DNA of 35,627 nucleotides from Thermodesulfobacteriota bacterium (GCA_026415035.1 JAOAHX010000025.1:1-35627), one strand, 5' to 3'. Shown: positions 1 to 8,486, counted from the stretch's first letter. Notes: a model not told the origin generated them from the letters alone. Numbers and translations: made by a program.

Positions 1-224
1 ACGACCTCTTGGGTCTTTATCAGGGGATCCCCATCACCCAACGAGGGGTTGCTTACGGAAACGTCCTTCCCGACAAGATCACCCTCTTTCAGCGGCCCAT
101 CGAATCGGTCTGCAAGACGAAAAAGGAGGTCGAAGAGAAGGTCGCCGAAGTGATCCTCCACGAGGTAGGTCACTACTTCGGCTTAGACGAGGAAAGGTTA
201 GAAGAGCTGGAGGAGGAAGAGTAG
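1..224 (+). CDS. Zincin-like metallopeptidase family protein, 5' truncated by window edge
   Basis: Only the C-terminal part is present; the reading frame is open to the left edge (codons start at base 3), so the true start lies outside. The visible residues carry HEVGHYFGLDEERLEEL, a HExxHxxG(x)FG zinc-binding motif, preceded by a GLYQGIPITQR segment typical of the small bacterial zincin-like metallopeptidase family (about 115-130 residues). It ends in an acidic Glu-rich tail. The function in the cell is not established for this family; a small soluble zinc protease or related hydrolase is the usual guess. It is followed after 89 bases by the aminotransferase gene and may be unrelated to the glyoxylate genes. 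Confidence 0.8.
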   Translation, partial: DLLGLYQGIPITQRGVAYGNVLPDKITLFQRPIESVCKTKKEVEEKVAEVILHEVGHYFGLDEERLEELEEEE

Positions 225-313
225 GAGACGGAAGGGAAAGTTGCCATCCCTCTATGGGTCGTGTTAAAGAAAAGAAATTCTTCGACGATGGCGTTCCCTA
301 AGAGGAGGTTGTC

Positions 314-1435
314 ATGGAGAAATGGTTGGGCGGGGATCAGCATCCGAGCTATCGAATCCTGATGGGGCCCGGGCCGAGCAACGTCCACTACCGGGTCTAT
401 CAGGCGATGTCCAATCCCGTCATCGGTTACCTCGACCCACAGATCCTTTCCTGCATGGATGAGATCAGCGAGCTGTTGAGGGGGGTGTTTCAGACGAGGA
501 ACCCCGTCACCCTGGCCATCTCGGCCACGGGGAGTGCCGGGATGGAGACCTCTTTTGTCAATTTCGTGGAACCGGGCGACGTGGTCGTCATCGGGGTCAA
601 CGGTTTTTTCGCGGACCGGATGACCCAGGTGGCCTCCCGATGCGGGGCAAAGGTGATCCGGGTGGAAGCGGAGTGGGGCAGGATCATCGAGCCCGAGAGG
701 ATGATTCAGGCGTTGAAGGAGCATCCCGAGGCCAAGGTCTGCGGCATCGTCCACGGGGAGACCTCCACCGGCGTTCGGGAGCCCATCGAGGAGATCGGAG
801 CCTACTGCAAAGGGAAGGACGTCCTTTTCGTGGTGGATGCGGTGACCACCTTGGGCGGTTATCCGGTCAAGGTGGACGAGTGGGGGATCGATGTCTGCTA
901 TGCCAGTTCCCAGAAATGTTTGGGCGTGCCGCCCGGACTCTCTCCGATCACGGTCAGCCCCAAAGCGATGGAGGTCCTCCGCTCCCGAAAGAGTCCCGTC
1001 CAGAGCTTCTATTTCGACCTCACCCTGCTCGAGAAATACTGGGGATCGGAGAGGGTCTACCACCACACCGCTCCGGCCTCCCTCTTCTATGCCATGCGGG
1101 AGGGGTTGAAGATCATCTTCGAGGAGGGGCTGGAAGAGCGGTTCAAGAGACACCAAACTCTGGGGGACCGTTTGAAGATGGAACTGGAGGCCCTCGGGTT
1201 TAAACTCTTCGCCCAAGAGGGCTACCGCCTGCCCATGCTCACCTCGGTGGTCCTCCCCGAAGGATTCGACGACGTCAAGATGCGATCGAAGCTTTTGAAC
1301 GAATACAATATCGAGGTGGGGGGAGGATTAGGCATCCTGAAAGGAAAGATCTGGAGGATCGGCCTCATGGGCGAGACCTGCAAGCTCCGTTACATCCACT
1401 GCCTCATCGGCGCCCTGAAGGAGATGCTTTTTTAA
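314..1435 (+). CDS. Alanine/serine:glyoxylate aminotransferase (class V PLP enzyme)
   Basis: Predicted to transfer an amino group from alanine or serine to glyoxylate, giving glycine plus pyruvate or hydroxypyruvate, in the cytoplasm. The 373-residue protein has the usual length and layout of the AGXT/SgaA branch of class V aminotransferases: LMGPGPSN near residues 16-23, the PLP-phosphate loop SATGSAG at 70-76, the PLP ring Asp at 175 in VVDAVTTLGG, and the Schiff-base Lys201 in ASSQKCLG. The C-terminal IWRIGLMG segment is also typical. The ATG at 314 has an AGAGGAGG Shine-Dalgarno 6-7 bases upstream. The gene converges on glcF1 with an 8-base gap. With a reductase for glyoxylate/hydroxypyruvate and glycolate oxidases nearby, glyoxylate is the likely acceptor. 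The exact donor cannot be read from sequence; serine-pyruvate activity is possible. Confidence 0.9.
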   Translation: MEKWLGGDQHPSYRILMGPGPSNVHYRVYQAMSNPVIGYLDPQILSCMDEISELLRGVFQTRNPVTLAISATGSAGMETSFVNFVEPGDVVVIGVNGFFADRMTQVASRCGAKVIRVEAEWGRIIEPERMIQALKEHPEAKVCGIVHGETSTGVREPIEEIGAYCKGKDVLFVVDAVTTLGGYPVKVDEWGIDVCYASSQKCLGVPPGLSPITVSPKAMEVLRSRKSPVQSFYFDLTLLEKYWGSERVYHHTAPASLFYAMREGLKIIFEEGLEERFKRHQTLGDRLKMELEALGFKLFAQEGYRLPMLTSVVLPEGFDDVKMRSKLLNEYNIEVGGGLGILKGKIWRIGLMGETCKLRYIHCLIGALKEMLF

Positions 1436-1443
1436 AAACCCTC

Positions 1444-2562
1444 TCAGGCCGTCGCCTCGGTTTGAGAGGACGCCTCTTTCTCCCGATAGAGTTTGGCCAG
1501 AAATTCGGTGAGGTTGTAGATCTCGATCTTCTGCTTCTGCCGTTTGGCATTCTTGAAGTTGTGAAGGCACGAGGGGCATTCGGTCAGGAGCACCTCGGCG
1601 CCGGTATCTTCGATGATCTGGCTCAGGCGATTTCTGGCGATCCGGACCGACTCCTTGGCAAAGGCCCCCCGGAAGCCGCCTCCCGCGCCACAGCACATGG
1701 CGTTTTCCCGGGTCCTTCTCGGCTCCACAAAATTGGGCGCGATCTTCCGGATGATCTCCCTCGGTTCCTCGTAGATGCCCGCATGGCGGCCCAGGTCGCA
1801 GGGGTCGTGGTAGGTGACCCTTTTGTCGGTCTTGACGCCGAAGTCGAACCCCTTGAGAAACTGGGTGATATGCTGAATGTCCACCGCAAGCCCCTGGTAG
1901 GAGGGATGGTCTTTGAACACGCGGTAGCAATACGGGCAGGTGGTGATCAGGGTCTTCGCCTCGGTCTTGTGGATGGCCTCGATATTCTTTTTCGCTAAAT
2001 CCTCTTTGATCTTATACCCCACGTCCTCGAGGACACCGCTGCAGCAGACCTCGTCGATCAGGGTGTAGTCGACCTTCAAGAGGTCGAGCAGCCGGAGGAC
2101 CTCCTCGACGCCCTCTTCCTCTCGAAAGGTCCCCACGCAACCCAGGAAGAGCACATAGGCGGCCTTGCCCTTTTTGTGTCCCCAGTCGTGACGCTCCGTT
2201 TCGCCGTAGATGTTTCCGTACTTTTCTACGGTTTCGCCCATGGCCTTGAAGAGATTGTCGAAGCCAGCGGCGACCAAATCTTTTCGCATCGCCTTGACCA
2301 TCTCCTGGGGATCGACGCCCGAGGGGCAGTTGACCGTGCAGTTCATGCAGGTCGTGCAGCGCAGAAAGGCCTGGGCCACTGCCTCGGTGAGGGGGAGCTT
2401 ACCCTCCATGATCTCCTTGAGGAGGATCATCTTGCCGCTGGCATTCGTCATCGGCCTTTTGGTCAAGTCGAAGATGGGGCAGACGGCCCGGCAGAAACTG
2501 CACCGGGAACACTGGGCGATGGCCTTTCGGCGTTTTTCATCGAACTGGAGCTGGGGGGACAT
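1444..2562 (-). CDS. glcF: Glycolate oxidase iron-sulfur subunit-like protein (GlcF1)
   Basis: Predicted electron-transfer partner of the adjacent FAD oxidase, passing electrons from a 2-hydroxy acid (glycolate or lactate type) to an unknown acceptor. The protein has two ferredoxin clusters near the N-terminus (CSRCSFCRAVCP and CTTCMNCTVNCP), then two cysteine-rich CCG domains (EVCCSG and AMCCGAGGG), the standard GlcF/LldE/HdrD architecture at about 372 residues. I prefer the ATG at 2562, because AAAGGTG lies 6-7 bases before it; a GTG three codons upstream overlaps that site. It is the last gene of the leftward operon, 57 bases after glcD1. That gap holds two tiny hairpins, GGGAT/ATCCC and GGCC/GGCC. 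A second GlcF is encoded at 17,652. Confidence 0.88.
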   Translation of the reverse strand: MSPQLQFDEKRRKAIAQCSRCSFCRAVCPIFDLTKRPMTNASGKMILLKEIMEGKLPLTEAVAQAFLRCTTCMNCTVNCPSGVDPQEMVKAMRKDLVAAGFDNLFKAMGETVEKYGNIYGETERHDWGHKKGKAAYVLFLGCVGTFREEEGVEEVLRLLDLLKVDYTLIDEVCCSGVLEDVGYKIKEDLAKKNIEAIHKTEAKTLITTCPYCYRVFKDHPSYQGLAVDIQHITQFLKGFDFGVKTDKRVTYHDPCDLGRHAGIYEEPREIIRKIAPNFVEPRRTRENAMCCGAGGGFRGAFAKESVRIARNRLSQIIEDTGAEVLLTECPSCLHNFKNAKRQKQKIEIYNLTEFLAKLYREKEASSQTEATA

Positions 2563-2619
2563 GGGATTCACCTTTCAGGGCCTTTTGGGCCTCGGGCTTC
2601 AACTTTGGGATTTTTATCC

Positions 2620-3984
2620 CTAAAGGGCTCTTTTGCCCGGGTTCATGATGTTGTTGGGGTCGAGGGTCCTCTTGATCTTTCTCATCAGTTCCATCTCGAC
2701 CGGATCGTGTTCCAGATCCATGTAGGCTGCCTTGGAGAGGCCGATCCCGTGCTCGCCGCTCAGGGTACCGTTGAGGCGGATGGCGAGGCGAAAGATCTCC
2801 TCCTCCACTTTATGGGTCCGTTCGACCTGGTCGGGGTCGTATTCATCGAAGAGGATCTGCGGATGGAGGTTCCCATCGCCCGCATGGCCGAAGGTGGCGA
2901 CCGTGATCCGGTATTTTTGGGAGATCTCCTGAATGCCCACCAATAATTGGGGAATCCTTGAGATGGGGACGGTCACATCGTCGAGGACGAAGCTGTTGCT
3001 CACACGGGCCAGGGTCGCATAGGCGGACTTTCTCGCCTTCCAGAGATGGAGACGATCCTTCTCGTCTTTGGCCGTTTTGATCTCGATGGGATGGTTCTTC
3101 TTCAAGATGTCGAGGACCACCTCCATCTGGGCCTCGACCTCTTCCCAGGTGAACCCGTCGGTCTCCGTCAGGATCATGGCCTCGGCTTCGGGCAGGGGGA
3201 TGTCGGTATTCTCCTTAATCGATCGGAGGGTCACCTTGTCCATGATCTCCATGACACTGGGGATGACCCCGCTCGTCATGGTCTGGAAGATGGCCCGGCC
3301 CGCATCCTCCAGCCTCTGGTAGGTGGCCACCGCGGTCATCGCATGTCGGGGCAGGGGATTGATCTTCAGAGTGACTTCGGTGATGACGCCCAGGGTGCCC
3401 TCGGCTCCGACGAAGAGCTTGGCCAGATCGTAACCCGAGACGCTCTTCATCGTATAGGCCCCCGTGCGCATCCGTTCGCCCGTGGGAAGGACGACCTGAA
3501 GTCCGAGGACATAATCGCGGGTGGTTCCGTATTTGGCGCCCTTGATGCCCCCTGCATTGGTGGCGACATTGCCTCCGATGGTCGCCACAGAACTGCTTGC
3601 GGGATCGGGAGGGAAGACAAACCCGTGTTTGGCCAACTCCCGGTTCAGATCGTCACAGATCACCCCTGCTTCGACCCGGGCGTAACGGTTCTCGATGCTG
3701 ATCTCGAGGATTCGATTCATCTTGGAGAGGTCGATGACGATCCCGCCTTGGATGGGGACGACCCCGCCGCTCAGGCTGGTTCCGGCCCCCCTGGGGATGA
3801 TGGGGATCTTCTCTTCGTTGGCAAACTTGACAATTTGGATCACCTGTTCGGTCGATTCAGGCCAGACCACGGCGTCGGGCCGATGGACGTTCATGGAGGC
3901 ATCGTAACTGTAAGGGACAAGCTCTTCCAACTGGTCGGTGGCGTTGTCCCGACCCACCATCTCGATCAACTTTTCGATGATCAT
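2620..3984 (-). CDS. glcD: FAD-linked 2-hydroxy-acid oxidase/dehydrogenase, glycolate oxidase subunit GlcD1
   Basis: Predicted flavoprotein that oxidises glycolate to glyoxylate, or D-lactate to pyruvate. The 454 residues follow the GlcD/vanillyl-alcohol-oxidase fold: a PCMH-type FAD domain with PRGAGTSLSGG at 64-74, the DPAS...IGGNVATNAGG stretch, and SVSGYDLAKLFVGAEGTLG. The C-terminal cap carries FGHAGDGNLHP and SGEHGIGLSK. Start ATG 3984 follows the GntR stop by one base, so the two genes are translationally close; an AAAGGA site lies upstream. It pairs with glcF1, with no GlcE in this operon, as in two-component GlcD-GlcF or lactate dehydrogenase systems. The substrate cannot be fixed from sequence. 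The nearby glyoxylate enzymes favour glycolate. Confidence 0.9.
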   Translation of the reverse strand: MIIEKLIEMVGRDNATDQLEELVPYSYDASMNVHRPDAVVWPESTEQVIQIVKFANEEKIPIIPRGAGTSLSGGVVPIQGGIVIDLSKMNRILEISIENRYARVEAGVICDDLNRELAKHGFVFPPDPASSSVATIGGNVATNAGGIKGAKYGTTRDYVLGLQVVLPTGERMRTGAYTMKSVSGYDLAKLFVGAEGTLGVITEVTLKINPLPRHAMTAVATYQRLEDAGRAIFQTMTSGVIPSVMEIMDKVTLRSIKENTDIPLPEAEAMILTETDGFTWEEVEAQMEVVLDILKKNHPIEIKTAKDEKDRLHLWKARKSAYATLARVSNSFVLDDVTVPISRIPQLLVGIQEISQKYRITVATFGHAGDGNLHPQILFDEYDPDQVERTHKVEEEIFRLAIRLNGTLSGEHGIGLSKAAYMDLEHDPVEMELMRKIKRTLDPNNIMNPGKRAL

Positions 3985-3985
3985 C

Positions 3986-4690
3986 TTAGGATCCTTTCTC
4001 GGAGGTCTGCCTCTTGAGCTCGGCCTCGACGAAATTGAGGTGATCCAGGGTCTTCTGCCTTGCCTTTTCAGGGGCTCGGTTTTTGATGGCCAGGAAGATC
4101 TGGTGGTGATGGTCGATCAACTTTTTGACCTGATCCCGGTTGATGAAGACTTTGGCCATGGATTGCCTCAACAGGTCATAGATCCCGGACATGATGTGGA
4201 CCTGGATCGTGTTATGGGTCGCTTGGGCGATGGCCAGGTGAAAGTCCGCATCCTCCTTTTCCCAGGACCGACCTTCTTCAAAGGTCTTTCGCATCTGCTC
4301 AATGATGGAGCGAAGCCTCTCGATGTCTTCTTTTGAGGCCTTCTGTGCCGCATGATAGGCGGACCAGGTCTCGATGGCCTTCCTCACCTCAATGAGGTCG
4401 AAGACCTTCTGCGCGTCGGCTTTGATAAGAAGGGCGAGGGGGTCTTCGATCAGTTTCGAGGTGACCGAGCGGACATAAGTCCTCTTGGCCTGCCTCACTT
4501 CAAGGAGCCCCATGGCCACCAGGGCGTTGAGGGCCTCCCTCAAGGAGGGGCGGCTGACCCCCAACTGTTTGACAAGCTCTCGTTCGGGGGGAAGCTTGTC
4601 TCCGGGCTTTAACTTCCCTTCTGAAATTAACCTCTTGATTTGATTGACGATATCCTCTGAGATCTTGGTCCGTTTGATGGCGTTGAACAT
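3986..4690 (-). CDS. GntR-family transcription regulator, FadR subfamily
   Basis: The N-terminal winged helix contains KLKPGDKLPPERELVKQLG and SRPSLREALNAL, typical of GntR. The C-terminal half is an FCD ligand domain with DADFHLAIAQATHN and later His residues (DHHHQIF) that commonly bind metal and a small carboxylate. This branch includes GlcC, LldR and PdhR. I set the start at ATG 4690, giving 234 residues. The open frame runs up to a TTG at 4744, but that TTGACA looks like the -35 box of the gene's own promoter (TTGACA, 17 bases, TATTAA). A GGTNNNACC palindrome sits at this promoter and at two others in the island, so self-control and control of the whole island are inferred. The ligand is probably glycolate, glyoxylate or a related acid. 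Confidence 0.9.
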   Translation of the reverse strand: MFNAIKRTKISEDIVNQIKRLISEGKLKPGDKLPPERELVKQLGVSRPSLREALNALVAMGLLEVRQAKRTYVRSVTSKLIEDPLALLIKADAQKVFDLIEVRKAIETWSAYHAAQKASKEDIERLRSIIEQMRKTFEEGRSWEKEDADFHLAIAQATHNTIQVHIMSGIYDLLRQSMAKVFINRDQVKKLIDHHHQIFLAIKNRAPEKARQKTLDHLNFVEAELKRQTSEKGS

Positions 4691-4700
4691 AGATTTGTCC

Positions 4701-4717
4701 AGTGGTCTTACCTTTTT
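4701..4717. promoter_or_regulatory. Candidate GntR/FadR-type operator O3 at the regulator's own promoter
   Basis: Read on the minus strand the 17 bases are AAAAAGGTAAGACCACT. The core AGGTAAGACCA fits the FadR-subfamily pattern TnGTnnnACnA with one mismatch. It abuts the -10 box (4716-4721), a position expected for autorepression. It is the weakest of the three sites found. Confidence 0.5.
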
Positions 4718-4744
4718 AATAAAGGATGGAATGACCTTTGTCAA
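4716..4744 (-). promoter_or_regulatory. Internal sigma70 promoter of the GntR regulator gene
   Basis: On the minus strand, TTGACA (4744-4739), a 17-base spacer and TATTAA (4721-4716), 26 bases before ATG 4690. The consensus -35 coincides with the TTG that opens the longer reading frame, which argues against that start codon. It would allow the regulator and glcD1-glcF1 to be transcribed separately from the TRAP operon. Confidence 0.6.
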
Positions 4745-4810
4745 GACAACGAACGGGAGGAAAGGGCCTCAGGACGGTAGATGGAAGGACCCCGGGGGAG
4801 AGAGGTGATT

Positions 4811-5776
4811 TTAGAAAGGATTGAGCCAGTTCGGGGGTTTTCCCGTGGTGAGGGCCGCTACCAGGTTTTCTGCGGCCAGCATCGCCATCCGGTAGCGGGT
4901 AGCCCGTGAAGAACTGGCGATATGAGGGGCGAGGACCACGTTCTTCAATTCGAGGAATTGAGGGTTGAACTTCGGCTCATTCTCGAAGACATCGAGGCCT
5001 GCGCCTGCGATCGTTCCCGAACGGAGGGCCTCGATCAGTGCGGCATCGTCCACCACCCCGCCCCGGGCCGCGTTGATGAGGACCGCGGTTGGTTTCATCC
5101 GCCTCAATTCAACGGGACCGATCAGGTGGTGGGTTTCCGGAGAATAGGGGACGTGGAGGGTGAGAATATCGGCCTGGGAGAGAAGCTCTTCCTTGGTCAC
5201 GAACGTCGCCCTGCAGGCCTGTTCAACCTCCGGAGCGGCCCGGCGAATGTCATGGTAGAGGATCTTCATCTCGAAACCGACGGCCCTTTTCGCCACGGCC
5301 TGACCGATGCGTCCGAGGCCGAGGATACCCAGGGTGGCATGGTGAACGTCGAGGCCGAGAAACTGTTTGAGCTTCCACCCATCCCACTGGCCGGAGCGAA
5401 GGTAGGCCTCGGCTTCGGTCAACCGACGGGCGGTGGCCAGGATCAAGGCCCAGGTGAAATCCGCGGTGGTGTCGTCGAGGACGCCCGGGGTATTGGTGGC
5501 CATCACCTTGGCCCGGGTACAGGCCTCGAGATCGATGTTGTTGTAACCCACGGCGATGTTACAGACGGCTTTTAGATGGGGACACCGTGAGAGGAGGACG
5601 GAATCGATCCTGTCCGACAGGGTGATCAGGGCCCCCTCTTTATCGGAGAGTTTGGCAGCGAGCGTTTCGGAATCGAACGGGACATCCGATTGATTCGAGG
5701 TCACCTCGAAGTATCGGGAGAGATAATCGAGCACCTCATCGAAGACCTCTCGGGTCACCAGGACTTTAGGCCTCAT
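4811..5776 (-). CDS. D-2-hydroxyacid dehydrogenase, glyoxylate/hydroxypyruvate reductase type
   Basis: Predicted NAD(P)H-dependent reductase that turns glyoxylate into glycolate or hydroxypyruvate into glycerate in the cytoplasm. The 321 residues match the GyaR/GRHPR branch: nucleotide-binding GLGRIG at 153-158 with a Rossmann fold, the substrate Arg238 in NAARGG, Glu267 in DVFENEP, and the acid-base His285 in APHIASSS. VCNIAVGYNNID near 71-82 is characteristic of glyoxylate reductases. Start ATG 5776 has AAGGGAGA before it. It sits between dctM and the GntR gene on the same strand, with 60- and about 120-base gaps. The aminotransferase at 314 could make the hydroxypyruvate it would reduce. 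Cofactor preference and exact substrate are not visible with confidence. Confidence 0.88.
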   Translation of the reverse strand: MRPKVLVTREVFDEVLDYLSRYFEVTSNQSDVPFDSETLAAKLSDKEGALITLSDRIDSVLLSRCPHLKAVCNIAVGYNNIDLEACTRAKVMATNTPGVLDDTTADFTWALILATARRLTEAEAYLRSGQWDGWKLKQFLGLDVHHATLGILGLGRIGQAVAKRAVGFEMKILYHDIRRAAPEVEQACRATFVTKEELLSQADILTLHVPYSPETHHLIGPVELRRMKPTAVLINAARGGVVDDAALIEALRSGTIAGAGLDVFENEPKFNPQFLELKNVVLAPHIASSSRATRYRMAMLAAENLVAALTTGKPPNWLNPF

Positions 5777-5836
5777 CGTCTCCCTTTCATCGATTCCCTA
5801 TGCACAGACACAGATCCCTCGCCATGAGACCCTTCT

Positions 5837-7786
5837 TTATTTATACACCAGGGAGGGAAGCCACAACCCGATCTGTGGGAAAATATATAGGATGATGATG
5901 GCGATGACCTGAATTCCCATGAAGGGCATCATCCCCAAAAAGATCTGGTTCAGGGTGACATGGGGAGGGGCAACCCCTTTCAGGTAAAAGGCCGCCATGG
6001 CCACCGGTGGGGAGAGGAATGCGGTCTGGAGGTTGAGGGCTACCAGGAGGCCGAAGAAGAGGGGATCGATCTGGAAGTGCGACAGAAGAGGGATGAAGAT
6101 GGGCATGAAGATGACGATGATCTCTGTCCACTCCAGGGGCCAGCCGAGGAGGAAGATGATAACTTGGGCCAGGATCATGAACTGAATGGCCGTCAGATCG
6201 AGCGACTTCACCCAATCGTTGATGATCTCCTGTCCTCCGAGGAGGGCGAAGGCCGCGGCGAACATGCTCGAACCCACGAAGAGCCAGCAGACCATCGCGC
6301 TTGTTTTGGCCGTGAGGAAGACCGATTCTTTGAGCATCTTGAAGTTGAGTTGTCGGTAGGCGGCCGCCAGGACAATCCCTCCAAAGGAGCCCATCGCAGC
6401 GGCTTCGCCGGGCGTGGCCAGGCCGAGGATGATCGTTCCCAGAACCCCCAGGACCAGGATGGCCAAGGGGAAGAAGGACTTTAGAAGGATTTTGAAGATT
6501 TCGAAGCGGACGAAGTTGAAAATGGAATAGAAGAGGACGAAGCCGGCGGCCACGATTCCTACGGCAATCCAGAACCCCCTTGGAGCGGGTTTTCGTTCTC
6601 CCGTGGCGACCTGGGACGGCGGGGCTTCCTGAGGGGCTTCCGCCTCGGTTTGAGGCTGGGGAGCCTCTTCCACGGCTCCGGAGGGCTTCTCACCTTCGGC
6701 CGCTTCCTCGGAAGGGGGTTCTTGCAGTCCGGTCAACTCTTCCACCTTCAGGGAGGTTTCGGTTTCGGGCGCGGCCTCTCCTTCTATTCTCGAGGCCAAA
6801 CCCATCTCCTGGACGCCCACTACGACCGCCTCGGGCGCGGTCAAGGTGAGATAGATCCCCCCCAGCAAAAGGACTGCCGCGAAGACGGGCAGGAGGCCGA
6901 TCCCCAATTGGCCGATGAGCGTGCGTGGAGGGATCTTCACCACTCTGTTTTTCAATAAGGCTTTCACAAACCCTTTCATGACATTCCGGGTTTTCAAGTT
7001 TTCGATGATGGACTTTTCATAGGAGGGCAGCTCCACTCGGCGTTCCTCTTCCGGAAGGGGAGGGGCGACGTCTGGCCTCAGTTTCGCAAGGACGATGACG
7101 TACGCGATATAGAGAGAGGCGAGCATGAAGCCGGGGAAGAAGGCGCCTGCATAGAGCTGAACGACGGAGACGCCCGCGGTGGCCCCGTATAGGATGAGAA
7201 GGACCGAGGGAGGGATCAGGATTCCCAAGGTCCCACCCGCGGTGACCGCTCCGGCAGAGAGCTTGATCCCGTATCCCGCCTTGAGCATGGCCGGAAAGGC
7301 CAGAAGCCCCATCAACGTCACGGCCGCACCGATGATCCCTGTGGCCGTCGCAAAGACCGCGCACGTGGCAATGGTGGCCACCGCCAGCGAACCTGGAATG
7401 CGCGCGGTCGCCAGATGCAGCCCTTTAAAAAGCATCTCGATGAGGTTGGAACGCTGGACCAGATAACCCATGAAGACGAAAAGGGGAATGGCGATGAGGA
7501 CGTCGTTGTTCATCACAGCGTAGGCCCGGGCCACCATCAGATCCAGGGTCTGGCGCACGGCCGTCTCCGGGTTCACGCTCCGATAGGCGAAATAAGCGAA
7601 CATGGTGCCCATTCCCATCAAGGTGAAGGCGGTGGGGAAGCCGAGCATGATCGCCACCACGATCATGGCGAGCATCAATAAACCCAGATGGCCGGTGGTC
7701 ATTTCGGAAGGCGGGGGCATGATCATGAAGACGATAAACACCACCACCGCCATGATCGACAGTCCAAACCAAGCCTCTTTCTTCAC
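5837..7786 (-). CDS. dctM: TRAP transporter large permease DctM, extended form with acidic insert
   Basis: Predicted ion-driven inner-membrane permease that works with DctQ and DctP to import an organic acid. It has many hydrophobic segments and TRAP-M signatures such as GGTLGILIPPS (184-194) and LATPGEAAAMG (456-466). The length of 649 residues is well above the usual ~430. The extra length lies around 300-440: a first copy-like LLPVFAAVLLLGGIYLTLTAPEA segment (298-320), a Glu/Pro/Ala-rich low-complexity stretch (about 331-402, 17 Glu against 5 Lys/Arg), an extra membrane segment (404-425), then the canonical segment FFPLAILVLG...ATPGEAAA (438-464). ATG 7786 overlaps the dctQ stop by 4 bases (ATGA). 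Longer DctM forms exist in nature, so this may be a subfamily trait. Confidence 0.92.
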   Translation of the reverse strand: MKKEAWFGLSIMAVVVFIVFMIMPPPSEMTTGHLGLLMLAMIVVAIMLGFPTAFTLMGMGTMFAYFAYRSVNPETAVRQTLDLMVARAYAVMNNDVLIAIPLFVFMGYLVQRSNLIEMLFKGLHLATARIPGSLAVATIATCAVFATATGIIGAAVTLMGLLAFPAMLKAGYGIKLSAGAVTAGGTLGILIPPSVLLILYGATAGVSVVQLYAGAFFPGFMLASLYIAYVIVLAKLRPDVAPPLPEEERRVELPSYEKSIIENLKTRNVMKGFVKALLKNRVVKIPPRTLIGQLGIGLLPVFAAVLLLGGIYLTLTAPEAVVVGVQEMGLASRIEGEAAPETETSLKVEELTGLQEPPSEEAAEGEKPSGAVEEAPQPQTEAEAPQEAPPSQVATGERKPAPRGFWIAVGIVAAGFVLFYSIFNFVRFEIFKILLKSFFPLAILVLGVLGTIILGLATPGEAAAMGSFGGIVLAAAYRQLNFKMLKESVFLTAKTSAMVCWLFVGSSMFAAAFALLGGQEIINDWVKSLDLTAIQFMILAQVIIFLLGWPLEWTEIIVIFMPIFIPLLSHFQIDPLFFGLLVALNLQTAFLSPPVAMAAFYLKGVAPPHVTLNQIFLGMMPFMGIQVIAIIILYIFPQIGLWLPSLVYK

Positions 7787-8409
7787 TTCTCGTCCCCTTT
7801 CTTCGTTTTAATCAATTCGTCCAGTTTCTGGATGTCTTCGTCCTTTACGTGGACCATCTCCTTCAGCTCTTCGACGTCCACCTCCTCCACATCCTTTTCG
7901 CGAGAGGGCCACTGGCCGTTTTTGATGCAGCGAATACAACGGATCATTTCGACAAATCCCTGAAGCAAGATGATCCCTCCCGCGACCGGAATGACCGTCT
8001 TGAACCAGTAAAGAGGAGGTCCATCGGCGATGATGCTCGACCGCTCCCGGATGGCCCAGGATTCCCCGGCATAGATATAGCCGGCCCAACAGAGCCCCAC
8101 GATGCCCGGGATGAAAAAGAGGGTATAGAGGATCAAATCGAGCGTGCCCTGGACCCTGGGGGGAAAGAACCGGTAGAGGACGTCCCCGCGGACATGGGCA
8201 TTCGTCGCAAGCGTGTAGGCGCCTGCCATCATAAACATCGTCCCATACATCTGGAGCATGATGTCGAAGGCCCAGGGATGGGGAGAGCGAAGCACATAGC
8301 GGCTGAAGACCTCGAAGGTGATGAGGAAGGTAAGGGAGACGATGAGCCAGGAGAAGATTTTCCCGACCCACGTGCTGAACTCATCGATGAAGAGGAGTAT
8401 TTTTTGCAT
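7783..8409 (-). CDS. dctQ: TRAP transporter small permease DctQ
   Basis: Small membrane subunit of the TRAP transporter. The 208 residues show about four membrane segments in the first 165: ILLFIDEFSTWVGKIFSWLI, the region after HPWAFDIMLQ, LDLILYTLFFIPGIVGL, and TVIPVAGGIILLQGFVEMI. A charged, probably coiled-coil tail follows (about 170-208, rich in Glu and Lys) and makes it longer than typical DctQ (~160-180). ATG 8409 follows AAGGGA. Its stop overlaps the dctM start, so the two permease genes are translationally coupled. A strong terminator-like hairpin separates it from dctP, so it is probably made in lower amounts than the binding protein. Confidence 0.9.
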   Translation of the reverse strand: MQKILLFIDEFSTWVGKIFSWLIVSLTFLITFEVFSRYVLRSPHPWAFDIMLQMYGTMFMMAGAYTLATNAHVRGDVLYRFFPPRVQGTLDLILYTLFFIPGIVGLCWAGYIYAGESWAIRERSSIIADGPPLYWFKTVIPVAGGIILLQGFVEMIRCIRCIKNGQWPSREKDVEEVDVEELKEMVHVKDEDIQKLDELIKTKKGDEK

Positions 8410-8425
8410 GACCGTTCCCTTTTAC

Positions 8426-8465
8426 AAAAAACATCCACCCGGACGCGGGCGGCGTCCGGGTGGAT
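8426..8465 (-). terminator. Strong hairpin with U-tract between dctP and dctQ (attenuating terminator)
   Basis: A perfect 14-bp stem (8433-8446 with 8452-8465; arm ATCCACCCGGACGC) closes a 5-base loop. On the minus strand it is followed by G and six T. It lies 21 bases after the dctP stop. It looks like an intrinsic terminator allowing partial readthrough, setting more binding protein than permease. Confidence 0.85.
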
Positions 8466-8486
8466 TGTGGGATCCTAACGAACCGA

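Noticed and set aside
173-1216. 347-codon open frame on the minus strand opposite the aminotransferase
   Set aside because: It is antisense to a clearly conserved enzyme, rich in His, Pro, Gly and Asp as expected for a mirror frame in GC-rich DNA, and matches no family.
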